DNA of 64,000 nt from Leptobrachium leishanense (lineage: Eukaryota; Chordata; Amphibia; Anura; Megophryidae). The stretch covers positions 6,820,001 to 6,884,000 of the forward strand of contig CM019066.1 of NCBI GenBank assembly GCA_009667805.1. The letters run 5' to 3'. Position 1 is the stretch's first letter. Every line of letters begins with the position of its first letter. The position numbers were made by a program, and so were the translations under genes. The notes under the pieces were generated by a model. That model saw only the letters and a program-made list of their open reading frames with translations. It had not been told where the DNA came from and searched no databases. Positions 33,205 through 46,621 of this stretch are shown one piece after another.

Positions 33205-36200
33205 AGCACTCTTTTGTATCTATCCCATATCTACCTCTCACTGTTTGTAACTATCCCTTATCAACCTCTCACTCTTTGTATCTATCCCATATCTACCTCT
33301 CACTGTTTGTATCTATCCCATATCTACCTCTCACTCTTTTGTATCTATCTCATATCTACCTCTCACTGTTTGTATCTATCCCTTATCTACCTCTCACTGT
33401 TTGTAACTATCCCTTATCAACCTCTCACTCTTTGTATCTATCCCATATCTACCTCTCACTGTTTGTATCTATCCCATTTCTACCTCTCACTCTTTTGTAT
33501 CTATCTCATATCTACCTCTCACTGTTTGTAACTATCCCTTATCAACCTCTCACTCTTTGTATCTATCCCATATCTACCTCTCACTGTTTGTAACTATCCC
33601 TTATCTACCTCTAACTCTTTGTATCTATCCCATATCTACCTCTCACTCTTTGTATCTATCCCATATCTACCTCTCACTCTTTGTATCTATCCCATATCTA
33701 CCTCTCACTCTTTGTATCTATCCCATATCTACCTCTCACTCTTTGTATCTATCCCATATCTACCTCTCACTCTTTGTATCTATCCCATTTCTACCTCTCA
33801 CTCTTTTGTATCTATCCCATATCTACCTCTCACTCTTTGTATCTATCCCATATCTACCTCTCACTGTTTGTAACTATCCCTTATCTACCTCTCACTCTTT
33901 GTATCTATCCCATTTCTACCTCTCACTCTTTGTATCTATCCCATATCTACCTCTCACTCTTTGTATCTATCCCATATCTACCTCTCACTCTTTGTATCTA
34001 TCCCATATCTACCTCTCACTGTTTGTAACTATCCCTTATCTACCTCTAACTCTTTGTATCTATCCCATATCTACCTCTCACTCTTTGTATCTATCCCATT
34101 TCTACCTCTCACTCTTTTGTATCTATCCCATATCTACCTCTCACTCTTTGTATCTATCCCATATCTACCTCTCACTCTTTGTATCTATCCCTTATCTACC
34201 TCTCACTCTTTGTATCTATCCCATATCTACCTCTCACTCTTTGTATCTATCCCATATCTACCTCTCACTGTTTGTAACTATCCCATATCTACCTCTCACT
34301 CTTTGTATCTATCCCATTTCTACCTCTCACTCTTTGTATCTATCCCATATCTACCTCTCACTCTTTGTATCTATCCCATATCTACCTCTCACTCTTTGTA
34401 TCTATCCCATTTCTACCTCTCACTCTTTGTATCTATCCCATATCTACCTCTCACTCTTTGTATCTATCCCATATCTACCTCTCACTGTTTGTAACTATCC
34501 CTTATCTACCTCTAACTCTTTGTATCTATCCCATATCTACCTCTCACTCTTTGTATCTATCCCATATCTACCTCTCACTCTTTGTATCTATCCCATTTCT
34601 ACCTCTCACTCTTTTGTATCTATCCCATATCTACCTCTCACTGTTTGTATCTATCCCTTATCTACCTCTCACTCTTTGTATCTATCCCATTTCTACCTCT
34701 CACTCTTTTGTATCTATCCCATATCTATCTCTCACTCTTTGTATCTATCCCATATCTACCTCTCACTGTTTGTATCTATCCCTTATCTACCTCTCACTCT
34801 TTGTATCTATCCCATATCTACCTCTCACTCTTTGTATCTATCCCATATCTACCTCTCACTCTTTGTATCTATCCCATATCTACCTCTCACTCTTTGTATC
34901 TATCCCATATCTACCTCTCACTCTTTGTATCTATCCCATATCTACCTCTCACTCTTTGTATCTATCCCATATCTACCTCTCACTCTTTGTATCTATCCCA
35001 TATCTACCTTTCACTCTTTGTATCTATCTCATATCTACCTCTCACTCTTTGTATCTATCCCATATCTACCTTTCACTCTTTGTATCTATCTCATATCTAC
35101 CTCTCACTCTTTGTATCTATCCCTTATCTACCTCTCACTCTTTGTATCTATCCTATATCTACCTCTCACTCTTTGTATCTATCCCATATCTACCTCTCAC
35201 TCTTTGTATCTATCCCATATCTACCTCTCACTCTTTGTATCTATCCCATATCTACCTCTCACTCTTTGTATCTATCCCATATCTACCTCTCACTCTTTGT
35301 ATCTATCCCATATCTACCTTTCACTCTTTGTATCTATCCCATATCTACCCATCACTCCTTGTATCTATTCCATATCTACCTCTCACTCTTTGTATCTATC
35401 CCATATCTACCTCTCACTCTTTGTATCTATCCCATATCTATCTCTCACTCTTTGTATCTATCCCATATCTATCTCTCACTCTTTGTATCTATCCCATATC
35501 TACCTCTCACTCTTTGTATCTATCCCATATCTACCTCTCACTCTTTGTATCTATCCCATATCTACCTCTCACTCTTTGTATCTATCCCATATCTACCTCT
35601 CACTCTTTGTATCTATCCCATATCTACCTCTCACTGTTTGTAACTATCCCTTATCTACCTCTCACTCTTTGTATCTATCCCATATCTACCTCTCACTGTT
35701 TGTATCTATCCCTTATCTACCTCTCACTCTTTGTATCTATCCCATATCTACCTTTCACTCTTTGTATCTATCCCATATCTACCTCTCACTCTTTGTATCT
35801 ATCCCATATCTACCTCTCACTCTTTGTATCTATCCCATATCTACCTCTCACTGTTTGTATCTATCCCATATCTACCTCTCACTGTTTTGTACTATCCCTT
35901 ATCTACCTCTCACTCTTTGTATCTATCCCATATCTACCTCTCACTGTTTGTATCTATCCCTTATCTACCTCTCACTCTTTGTATCTATCCCATATCTACC
36001 TTTCACTCTTTGTATCTATCCCTTATCTACCTCTCACTCTTTGTATCTATCTCATATCTACCTCTCACTCTTTGTATCTATCCCATATCTACCTCTCACT
36101 CTTTGTATCTATCCCTTATCTACCTCTCACTCTTTGTATCTATCTCATATCTACCTCTCACTCTTTGTATCTATCCCATATCTACCTCTCACTCTTTGTA

Positions 36201-39200
36201 TCTATTCCATATCTACCCCTCACTCTTTGTATCTATACCATATCTACCTCTCACTCTTTGTATCTATTCCATATCTACCTCTCACTCTTTGTATCTATCC
36301 CATATCTACCTCTCACTCTTTGTATCTATCCCATATCTATCTCTCACTCTCTGTATCTATCCCATATCTACCTCTCACTCTTTATATCTATCCCATGTCT
36401 ACCTCTCACTCTTTGTATCTATCCCATATCTACCTCTCACTCTTTGTATCTATCCCATATCTACCTCTCACTCTTTGTATCTATCCCATATTTACCTTTC
36501 ACTCTTTGTATCTATCCCTTATCTACCTCTCACTCTTTGTATCTATCTCATATCTACCTCTCACTCTTTGTATCTATCCCATATCTACCTCTCACTCTTT
36601 GTATCTATCCCTTATCTACCTCTCACTCTTTGTATCTATCCTATATCTACCTCTCACTCTTTGTATCTATCCCATATCTACCTCTCACTCTTTGTATCTA
36701 TCCCATATCTACCTCTCACTCTTTGTATCTATCCCATATCTACCTCTCACTCTTTGTAACTATCCCATATCTACCTCTCACTCTTTGTATCTATCCCATA
36801 TCTACCTCTCACTCTTTGTATCTATCCCATATCTACCTCTCACTCTTTGTATCTATCCCATATCTACCCATCACTCCTTGTATCTATTCCATATCTACCT
36901 CTCACTCTTTGTATCTATCCCATATATACTTCTCACTCTTTGTATCTATTCCATATCTATCTCTCACTCTTTGTATCTATCCCATATCTATCTCTCACTC
37001 TTTGTATCTATTCCATATCTACCTCTCACTCTTTGTATCTATCCCATATATACTTCTCACTCTTTGTATCTATTCCATATCTACCTCTCACTCTTTGTAT
37101 CTATCCCATATCTACCTCTCACTCTTTGTATCTATCACATATCTATCTCTCACTCTTTGTATCTATCCCATATCTATCTCTCACTCTTTGTATCTATCCC
37201 ATATCTACCTCTCACTCTTTGTATCTATCCCATATCTACCTCTCACTCTTTGTATCTATCCCATATCTACCTCTCACTCTTTGTATCTATCCCATATCTA
37301 CCTCTCACTCTTTGTATCTATCCCATATCTACCTCTCACTCTTTGTATCTATCCCTTATCTACCTCTCACTCTTTGTATCTATCCCATATCTACCTCTCA
37401 CTCTTTGTATCTATCCCTTATCTACCTCTCACTCTTTGTATCTATCCTTATCTACCTCTCACTCTTTGTATCTATCCCATATCTACCTCTCACTGTTTGT
37501 ATCTATCCTTATCTACCTCTCACTCTTTGTATCTATCCCATATCTACCTTTCACTCTTTGTATCTATCCCTTATCTACCTCTCACTCTTTGTATCTATCT
37601 CATATCTACCTCTCACTCTTTGTATCTATCCCATATCTACCTCTCACTCTTTGTATCTATCCCTTATCTACCTCTCACTCTTTGTATCTATCTCATATCT
37701 ACCTCTCACTCTTTGTATCTATCCCATATCTACCTCTCACTCTTTGTATCTATCCCATATCTACCCCTCACTCTTTGTATCTATACCATATCTACCTCTC
37801 ACTCTTTGTATCTATTCCATATCTACCTCTCACTCTTTGTATCTATTCCATATCTACCTCTCACTCTTTGTATCTATCCCATATCTACCTCTCACTCTTT
37901 GTATCTATCCCATATCTACCTCTCACTCTTTGTATCTATCCCATATCTACCTCTCACTCTTTGTATCTATCCCATGTCTACCTCTCACTCTTTGTATCTA
38001 TCCCATATCTACCTCTCACTCTTTGTATCTATCCCATTTCTACCTCTCACTCTTTTGTATCTATCCCATATCTACCTCTCACTCTTTGTATCTATCCCAT
38101 ATCTACCTTTCACTCTTTGTATCTATCCTATCTACTTTCACTCTTTGTATCTATCCATATCTACCCATCACTCCTTGTATCTATTCCATATCTACCTCTC
38201 ACTCTTTGTATCTATCCCATATCTACCTCTCACTCTTTGTATCTATCCCATATCTACCTCTCACTCTTTGTATCTATTCCATATCTACCCCTCACTCTTT
38301 GTATCTATACCATATCTACCTCTCACTCTTTGTATCTATTCCATATCTACCTCTCACTCTTTGTATCTATCCCTTATCTACCTCTCACTCTTTGTATCTA
38401 TCTCATATCTACCTCTCACTCTTTGTATCTATCCCATATCTACCTCTCACTCTTTGTATCTATCCCTTATCTACCTCTCACTCTTTGTATCTATCTCATA
38501 TCTACCTCTCACTCTTTGTATCTATCCCATATCTACCTCTCACTCTTTGTATCTATTCCATATCTACCCCTCACTCTTTGTATCTATACCATATCTACCT
38601 CTCACTCTTTGTATCTATTCCATATCTACCTCTCACTCTTTGTATCTATCCCATATCTACCTCTCACTCTTTGTATCTATCCCATATCTACCTCTCACTC
38701 TTTGTATCTATCCCATATCTACCTCTCACTCTTTGTATCTATCCCATATCTACCTCTCACTCTTTGTATCTATCCCATATCTATCTCTCACTCTTTGTAT
38801 CTATCCCATATCTACCTCTCACTCTTTATCTATCCCATGTCTACCTCTCACTCTTTGTATCTATCCCATATCTACCTCTCACTCTTTGTATCTATCCATA
38901 TCTACCTCTCACTCTTTGTATCTATCCATATCTACCTCTCACTCTTTGTATCTATCCCTTATCTACCTCTCACTCTTTGTATCTATCCCATATCTACCTC
39001 TCACTCTTTGTATCTATCCCTTATCTACCTCTCACTCTTTGTATCTATCCTATATCTACCTCTCACTCTTTGTATCTATCCCATATCTACCTCTCACTCT
39101 TTGTATCTATCCCATATCTACCTCTCACTCTTTGTATCTATCCCATATCTACCTCTCACTCTTTGTAACTATCCCATATCTACCTCTCACTCTTTGTATC

Positions 39201-39845
39201 TATCCCATATCTACCTCTCACTCTTTGTATCTATCCCATATCTACCTCTCACTCTTTGTATCTATCCCATATCTACCCATCACTCCTTGTATCTATTCCA
39301 TATCTACCTCTCACTCTTTGTATCTATCCCATATATACTTCTCACTCTTTGTATCTATTCCATATCTATCTCTCACTCTCTGTATCTATCCCATATCTAT
39401 CTCTCACTCTTTGTATCTATCCCATATCTACCTCTCACTCTTTGTATCTATACCATATCTACCCATCACTCTTTGTATCTATTCCATATCTACCTCTCAC
39501 TCTTTGTATCTATCCCATATCTACCTCTCACTCTTTGTATCTATCCCATATCTACCTCTCACTCTTTGTAACTATCCCATATCTACCTCTCACTCTTTGT
39601 ATCTAACCCATATCTACCTCTCACTCTTTGTAACTATCCCATATCTACCTCTCACTCTTTGTATCTATTCCATATCTACCTCTCACTCTTTGTAACTATC
39701 CCATATCTACCTCTCACTCTTTGTATCTATCCCATATCTACCTCTCACTCTTTGTAACTATCCCTTATCTACCTCTCACTCTTTGTATCTATCCCATATC
39801 TACCTCTCACTCTTTGTATCTATCCCATATTTACCTCTCTTTTCC
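33205..39845 (+). repeat. 31-bp satellite array, about 214 units
   Basis: The unit begins CACTCTTTGTATCTATCCCA and ends TATCTACCTCT. Variants recur: CTTATCAACC, TAACTATCCC, CCATTTCTACC, CATCACTCCTTG, CATATATACTTC. Early units (to about 35.6 kb) show more CACTGTTTG and TAACTATCC forms than later ones. Blocks of variant units recur in the same order (markers at about 35350, 36870, 38165 and 39280), so larger segments were duplicated. All plus frames stay open for up to 2004 codons because the unit has no stop and 31 is not divisible by 3. Confidence 0.95.
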
Positions 39846-39879
39846 TAGCTGTCTATCTATCCCATATCTACCTGTCTAA

Positions 39880-40602
39880 GGGCCCTATTACATTCTTAAA
39901 GAAAAACGCCCGCGCAACGCGTAAATTTTGCACGAAGCGTTAAACGCTAACCCGCGTAAATCATCGCTGGTATTACAATCTTCGCGCATTTTTTCATCCG
40001 TCGAGCAATAACGCGCGTAAAACGGATGCTCAAAAACGCACGCGCAGCAACGTTGCCCGCAGAAATCAGTGTGCGGATTGTTTTTTTCACGCGATTCAGC
40101 CAATCAGAATTAAGAACCACAATCATCTCACATTAAGTTTTTACGCCTGTCAAAGTCAATCTGCGCATATATGCTGCATCAATAAAAAAAACACAACGTC
40201 TCAATTTTATTGGTTTGGTATGTGTAGAATGTGTAACTATACTTTGCTGCGTATTATTTTTGGGCTGGTGTATTTGGTTTCGGCCAGGTTGATAGAATTT
40301 GTCATTAACACCAGCTTTTAGGAGTTGCTAAAATTATGCGCGCAAAGGCTGTGCGTTACAAACTGCGCATAGATTGTAATACCATCCGCGTACCAGCGCA
40401 CAAACGCATTTGGGCTCACAATGTTAGGTATAGGACGCACGACGTACAGTAAGCTCGCACAACGTTCGCGCAGGTTCTCCCACGGTAGACGTATACGCGC
40501 ATTTGTTGCGCTGACATTGTAATACGACGTTCTGTTTTGCCCCTCACGTTAATGCCTTTTTGCGCGGGCGCAAACGTAAGCGTGAAGATTGTAATAGGGC
40601 CC
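39880..40602. mobile_element. Harbinger-type MITE with GGGCCCTATTACA ends
   Basis: The ends are GGGCCCTATTACATTCTTAA and GAAGATTGTAATAGGGCCC. TAA is duplicated at 39877-39879 and 40603-40605. The subterminal parts are rich in GCGCG and AACGC words. It lies at the right edge of the 31-bp satellite. A partial relative is at 15848-16149. Confidence 0.8.
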
Positions 40603-40605
40603 TAA

Positions 40606-41788
40606 ATGTTTCAATATCAGCATTGCTGCTTAATTCAGACATACAATTTGTTTTTTACAATTTACAAACACAATTGCACAGTGGTTACAATTGTGTCTGA
40701 GTGATTGTATGTAGACAGCTAAAGATTATTTAAAAAGGCGGAAACTCTATAATGTAGACAAATAAATAGAATAGAACGGCTACTATGGAGAAAACCAAAC
40801 CACAAATAAAATGAATCCATTGTACTAATGCTGTTAACAGTAATATCTTTAAAACTTGGCATGTTAAAGAGATTGTAAATAAAGCACACATGTTACAAGT
40901 CTGATTGAATAAAACGGAGCTGTTACATGTAACAATAAAAATAGATTTCAGACATCAAAGTGAACAAACTGCGTTTTTGATACAGCCAAAATATCTGCCT
41001 TTTACAAACACTCTCTTTCTTAGTTGAGGGCTATCAATTGGACTATGGAAACCAAATCAGTACCTGGGTTTGCAGTCCAGGGGTCCCTCAGCTCCCCTAG
41101 ACAGTAAAAGCAAACGACAGACATGCAACACCAGGCCTTGAAATGTAAAATTCTTTTTGTGATCTTTTTTTTCTTTTAATACAATAATTTGTATAAACTT
41201 TAATGACTGGTGACAGACGTCATCCTCTGTCACAGGTTGCATGTCCTCAGGACACCAGGGAAGAAGCATTCATCGTTGATTGCAGTTCCTGGCAGGGGAT
41301 CCTTCATTGATATTGATGTCACAATCCTTGTGAAATGGATTGATATCACAATTCTGTGAAACCCGCACACAGGAGGTTATATTTTTAATCACTTTGCTGA
41401 TTTGTTCGCAAGAGCCACATTATTTATTTCTGGTGTCAATCCATTGCTGCTAAAACCTTATTTGTTCTTTGATTCGTAGTCTGGAAACATTGACCTGAGA
41501 TAATAAAATAGATCATGTTCTGCATGAGGCTTAAGCAGGTCTAGTCATGGACCACCACATGAGGCTAGGCAAGGGGCAGACTGTGGAATAGAAGGATAAA
41601 TAGGATGATCATGGGTGGTCCAGCAGATAGTGGGCTGATGCAGATCACTACAGTAGAATATTTTGGAAAACTGGCCATTTTGAAATGTATCTTTGCAACG
41701 ATCCAGTATTCTGTGGTACATTTCAGAAAAGGATAGATAACTGGAGGGGCCCGTGACCTGCATCAGTGAGGGAGGCCAGGAAAATCGT
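40606..41788. other. No gene seen
   Basis: AT-rich unique-looking sequence with short open frames only. Confidence 0.4.
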
Positions 41789-42888
41789 ATTTATTTATAA
41801 AGTGTTTTACCAGGAAGGATACATTGAAATTTCTCTCGTTTTCAATTATGTCCTGGGTTCAATCACATTGAACTGTTAAAGTCGTTACAGAAATACAAAG
41901 TAATAAAATGCAAGATATGAAAAACAACACAACACAAATATACATATTAACAGAAAATAAATATGTAGGAAATAGTCATTATGTTACATGTTTACAGCTG
42001 CATTCTGTATATAGTCATTATGTTACATGTTTACAGGTGCATTCTGTATGTAGTCATTATGTTACATGTTTACAGGTGCATTCTGTATGTAGTCACTATG
42101 TTACATGTTTACAGGTGCATTCTGTATATATTCACTATGTTACATGTTTACAGGTGCATTCTGTATATAGTCACTATGTTACATATTTACAGGTGCATTC
42201 TGTATATAGACACTATGTTACAGGTTTACAGGTGCATTCTGTATATAGTCACTATGTTACATGTTTACAGCTGCATTCTGTATATAGTCATTATGTTACT
42301 TGTTTACAGGTGCATTCTGTATGTAGTCACTATGTTACATGTTTACAGGTGCATTCTGTATTGAGGTATGTTAATAGGGATCTCTTAAGTGACTTTAGAC
42401 TGGGGAAGATTTGATGGCATCTGGGAGGTTATTCCATAATTGCGGTGCTCTGTAGGAAAATGAGGATCGAGCCACTTTCTTTTTGTATTGTGGTATTGCA
42501 AGTAAGGCGCTGGTCCTGGATCGATGTTATAGGATGAGGGAACTGCTGGGGAAGCAGTATATTCAGGTAGGGTGGTAGCTTCCCAGAAAATCTCTAAACA
42601 CCAGGTTGGAAAGTTGAAGGGTGCGTTTAGGCTCGAGCTACGGCCAGTTTAGCTCTTTTAACATGTCACAATGGTGGGTCATGTAGTTATACATTGTAGC
42701 ACAAAGCGGCAGAATGAGTTATACAATGTAGTACGTTTATGAAGGTGCATTTGCGGTGCAGCTGCATACACTACATCTCCGTATTCAATGGCTGGCATAA
42801 GCATTTGTTGTACAATCTGCTTTCTTACCGCAGGGCTCAGACAGGATTTGTTTCTGTACAGGGCACCTAGTTTGGGGTAAAGTTTACA
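41789..42888 (-). mobile_element. 5'-truncated LINE, copy 5, with 39-bp array
   Basis: Sense is on the minus strand. The 3' tail (TATTTATTTATAAAGTG, TTACCAGGAAGGATACATTG) and UTR run to about 41966, followed by about ten 39-bp units (41967-42362). Coding remnants run to about 42888 (TGGGAGGTTATTCCATAATT, GTACAATCTGCTTTCTTACC, GGGCACCTAGTTTGGGGTAA), as in copy 1, but with stops and frameshifts. Truncation occurs downstream of the YADD region. Confidence 0.85.
41967..42362 (-). repeat. 39-bp minisatellite in LINE copy 5
   Basis: About ten units between the LINE 3' UTR and the C-terminal coding remnant. Variants include GTATGTAGTCATTATG. Confidence 0.9.
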
Positions 42889-43201
42889 TGATCCCAGCCT
42901 ATATCAACTGTGGCTCCCTGCTGGTTAGCCAGTCTCCAATCTGAACCTTGTTTGCCATCTTGGCTACTAGAATAGATTTTAAAGGTGCAGAAAATGTTTC
43001 CCTATTTTTTTATTTATTTATGTAAAGTATTTTATCAGGAAGAATACATTGAGATTTCTCTCGTTTTCAAGTATGTCCTGGGTTCATGAACATTGTATTT
43101 CTGTAATGACTGTAACAATTCAAAGTAATAAATGCAAGATATTAAAAAACATAAATATATAGATTAACAGAAAATAAATATGTAGGAAATATAGTCACTA
43201 T

Positions 43202-44008
43202 CAGGATTATTCAAAGAGATCCGAAAAGTCACCGCACGTTGGGTGACTTTTCATTCCCCGCACTTCGGGGCGATTCGGTGATTCCTAGTTCGCGACTCTG
43301 CGGTGTATTCAGCAAGCACCGCAGGGCCCCCATAATGCAGGGAATATTCGAGCACTCACCGAACACCCGCGGAAACCACTGGAAAAATCGGAGCAGCCGG
43401 CGATCACAGCGCAGAGCAGCCGCCGGAAAAAGTCGGCTAGCAGACGAATGGGGTGAAAAGTTGCTTGAAAGTTTTAAATTTGAAACGCTGTTTGCATAAA
43501 AAACTACTGAACAGAAATGTCTGGAATTAACATATAAGATCCTATGAATGATAATAAAAAGGTCTGTTACAAAAAAATGAAAAGTAAACACATTTAAAAA
43601 TAATAACAGAAAAAGTTTGACAAATCCCCAAAATGCTTAAAAGATCCTAAAAAAAATCACTAAATAAAGAAACTTTTCACTGCAGAATAAAATAATAAAC
43701 GGTTTATTAGATATTGAATTAAAACTGGAATATTTTTAACATTAAAACCTATGGGATTCACCTTAATAAATCTGCCGAATGAGACCACCGAACATCAGGG
43801 CATTTCACTGACATTCCTCAGCTGTTCGGTGTTCTTTGAATAGATTAACCATTGCTTCTCTATGGGGATTTCACTGCCCGCAAACAGGCATCGTACGAAC
43901 AGGCAATTCGCAGAATTTAGCGAATTTCCTGCTCTCTGAATAGCCGAATGGCCCCGTTCGCTGAAATTCAGTGTCCGGTTACATTTCGGACCTCTCTGAA
44001 TAACCCTG
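43202..44008. mobile_element. CAGGGTTATTC-family element, complete, inside a 39-bp unit
   Basis: Begins CAGGATTATTCAAAGAGATC and ends GACCTCTCTGAATAACCCTG. The flanks read CACTAT and TATGTTACATG. The intact repeat unit reads CACTATGTTACATG, so TAT was duplicated. The interior matches 20227-20540 at the left and 31603-32505 in the middle. Confidence 0.9.
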
Positions 44009-44488
44009 TATGTTACATGCTTACAGGTGCATTCTCTATATAGTCACTATGTTACATGTTTACAGGTGCATTCTATATATAGTCACTATGTTACATGTTT
44101 ACAGGCGCATTCTGTATATAGTCACTATGTTACATGTTTACAGGCACATTCTGTATATAGTCACTATGTTAAATGTTTACAGGTGCATTCTGTATATAGT
44201 CACTATGTTACATGTTTACAGGTGCATTCTGTATATAGTCACGATGTTACATGTTTACAGGTGCATTCTGTATATAGTCACTGTGTTACAGGTTTACAGG
44301 TGCATTCTGTATATAGTCACTATGTTACATGTTTACAGGTGCATTCTGTATATAGTCACTATGTTACAGGTTTACAGGTGCATTCTGTATATAGTCACTA
44401 TGTTAAATGTTTACAGGTGCATTCTGTATATAGTCACTATGTTACATGTTTATTGTTTACAGGTGCATTCTGTATATAGTCACTATCA
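44009..44488 (-). repeat. 39-bp minisatellite in LINE copy 6, first part
   Basis: About twelve units; one contains the small duplication GTTTATTGTTTACAGG near 44450. Confidence 0.9.
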
Positions 44489-44706
44489 GTGTTATTCAAA
44501 GAGCTCCGAATTGCTTGAGAAAGGTAACTGAACGCTGAAAATCAGCATTCGGTTACCTTTCCTGGCCATTCGGCTATCCAGAGAGCAAGCAATTCGCCAA
44601 ATCCTAGCGAATTGCCTGAACATACGGTGCCTGTTCGGTGCCTGTTCGAGGGCAGTGAAATCCCCATAAAAAAGCACTGCTTCGGCTATTCAGAGAATAC
44701 AAACCA
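44489..44706. mobile_element. CAGGGTTATTC-family element, 5' part
   Basis: Starts CAGTGTTATTCAAAGAGCTC after CACTAT and matches 31603-31815 closely (CTTGAGAAAGGTAACTGAAC, CATACGGTGCCTGTTCGG). The right end is lost at AACCAGCAG, where the repeat resumes. Confidence 0.8.
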
Positions 44707-45434
44707 GCAGTTTACAGGCGCATTCTGTATATAGTTACTATGTTACATGTTTACAAGGCGCATTCTGTATATAGTCACTATGTTACATGTTTACAGGTGC
44801 ATTCTGTATATAGTTACTATGTTACATGTTTACAAGGCGCATTCTGTATATAGTCACTATGTTACATGTTTACAGGTGCATTCTGTATATAGTCACTGTG
44901 TTACATGTTTACAGGTGCATTCTGTATATAGTCACTATGTTACAGGTTTACAGGTGCATTCTGTATATAGTCACTATGTAACAGGTTTACAGGTGCATTC
45001 TGTATATAGTCACTGTGTTACATGTTTACAGGTGCATTCTGTATATAGTCACTGTGTTACATGTTTACAGGTGCATTATGTATATAGTCACTAGGTTACA
45101 GGTTTACAGGTGCACTCTGTATATAGCCACTATGTTACATGTTTACAGATGCATTTTGTATATAGTCACTATGTTACATGTTTACAGGTGCATTCTGTAT
45201 ATAGTCACTATGTTACATGTTTACAGGTGCATTCTGTATATAGTCACTATGTTACATGTTTACAGGTGCATTCTGTATATAGCCACTATGTTACATGTTT
45301 ACAGGCGCATTCTGTATATAGTCACTATGTTACATGTTTACAGGTGCATTCTGTATATAGTCACTATGTTACAGGTTTACAGGTGCATTCTGTATATAGT
45401 CACTATGTTACATGTTTACAGGTGCATTCTGTAT
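44707..45434 (-). repeat. 39-bp minisatellite in LINE copy 6, second part
   Basis: About eighteen units, with several GTTACAAGGCGC and GTTACAGG variants. Confidence 0.9.
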
Positions 45435-45590
45435 CGAGGTATGTTAATAGAGATCTCTTAAGGGACTTTAGACTGGGGGAAGATTTGATGGCGTCTGGGA
45501 GGTTATTCCATAATTGCGGTGCTCTGTAGGAAAATGAGGATTGAACCACTTTTTGTATTGTGGCACTGCAAGTAAGGTGCAGGTCATGTC

Positions 45591-46350
45591 AAGATACAGA
45601 GGTTGGGGGCTGCAGTTGTGATAATATATCGTATAATGACATATCAAGTCACTCTGCAGTTATATTGACTAGAGTTTAGGGATGGCCAAGGTTAGGGGTT
45701 TCTAGGGGATTTTGTTCTACATTTACGGTGAAAATATCAGAATACCTATGAGCAGGCACACATTTGGGGTACCAAAGTTAGTCAACACTGGCTGCCTTGG
45801 GACGGACTATATGAGCAGTGCCACTATCTGTATTCGATTCAAACTCCATGTAAAAGTGAAATATTTAGGTTGTAGAAAGTATCAATTGATTAACTCTCCT
45901 ACTGTAACAGTTGATTCGAATTTCCTTTTTCTTCTTTTACATTGAGGTTTTATTGAGATAAACTCAAACTTTTTATCTAGATGAACAGTGGCATCTAGTG
46001 GTGACACAGACTTCGTAGAACATTCATGGAATTTGTACTCATCCCCGGTAGCTTGATTACAATCATGTTTATATGTCCAGGTTATTTTGTTTTGTCTTTA
46101 CAGAGGTGATTCACGATATCAGAGCTGAATAGTTTCTGCATGGCTGACATTTTTATTTAATTGTAGATTATACGGACATACCCTGTAACGTGTGTTGCCA
46201 CGGGGGTGAGGTTGTGAGCCCAGGATGCAGTGATACACTTGATAAAGTGAAATCAGATGGGGATTTATTCAAATAAACAATAAACACAGCAGATTTTAGA
46301 GGCAGGAAAGGGGATGTACACAGGATCCACAGCAATAGATCTCCAACGGT
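45591..46350. other. No gene seen
   Basis: Unique-looking sequence with short frames only. Confidence 0.4.
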
Positions 46351-46621
46351 AAAGGCAGCAGTGGCGTCGCTACGTGGGGGCGGGGGGTGCGGCCCGCACC
46401 AGGTGACACCGACCCTTAGGGTGACACCGTCACCCTAAGGGCGGGTGTCTCACCCTCCGCAGTGTGTTTGCTCCCTGCGAGCGTCGAAGCTATGCAGCTT
46501 CGGCGCTCGCCTGGGGGAAACACGTCACCAGCCAATCGCGGCTGGTCACGTGGCTCCCCCATGCGAGCGCCCAAGCTGCACGCCGCCAGAGGCTCAGAGG
46601 GAGCGAACACGCGGCCAGGAG

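Larger units (their letters stand above)
43005..45590 (-). mobile_element. 5'-truncated LINE, copy 6, with 39-bp array and two MITE insertions
   Basis: The 3' tail (TTTTTATTTATTTATGTAAAG) and UTR run to 43201, then a CAGGGTTATTC element (43202-44008). The array (44009-44488) is split by a second element of that family (44489-44706), continues at 44707-45434, and is followed by C-terminal coding remnants to about 45590 (GACTTTAGACTGGGGGAAG, GAGGTTATTCCATAATTGCG). Confidence 0.85.

Noticed and set aside
33557..39571. Open frame of 2004 codons (and others up to 1776) on the plus strand
   Set aside because: It lies wholly in the 31-bp satellite. The unit has no stop in any phase, and 31 is not divisible by 3, so all three frames stay open together. 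The sequence is low-complexity and has no start context or domain.
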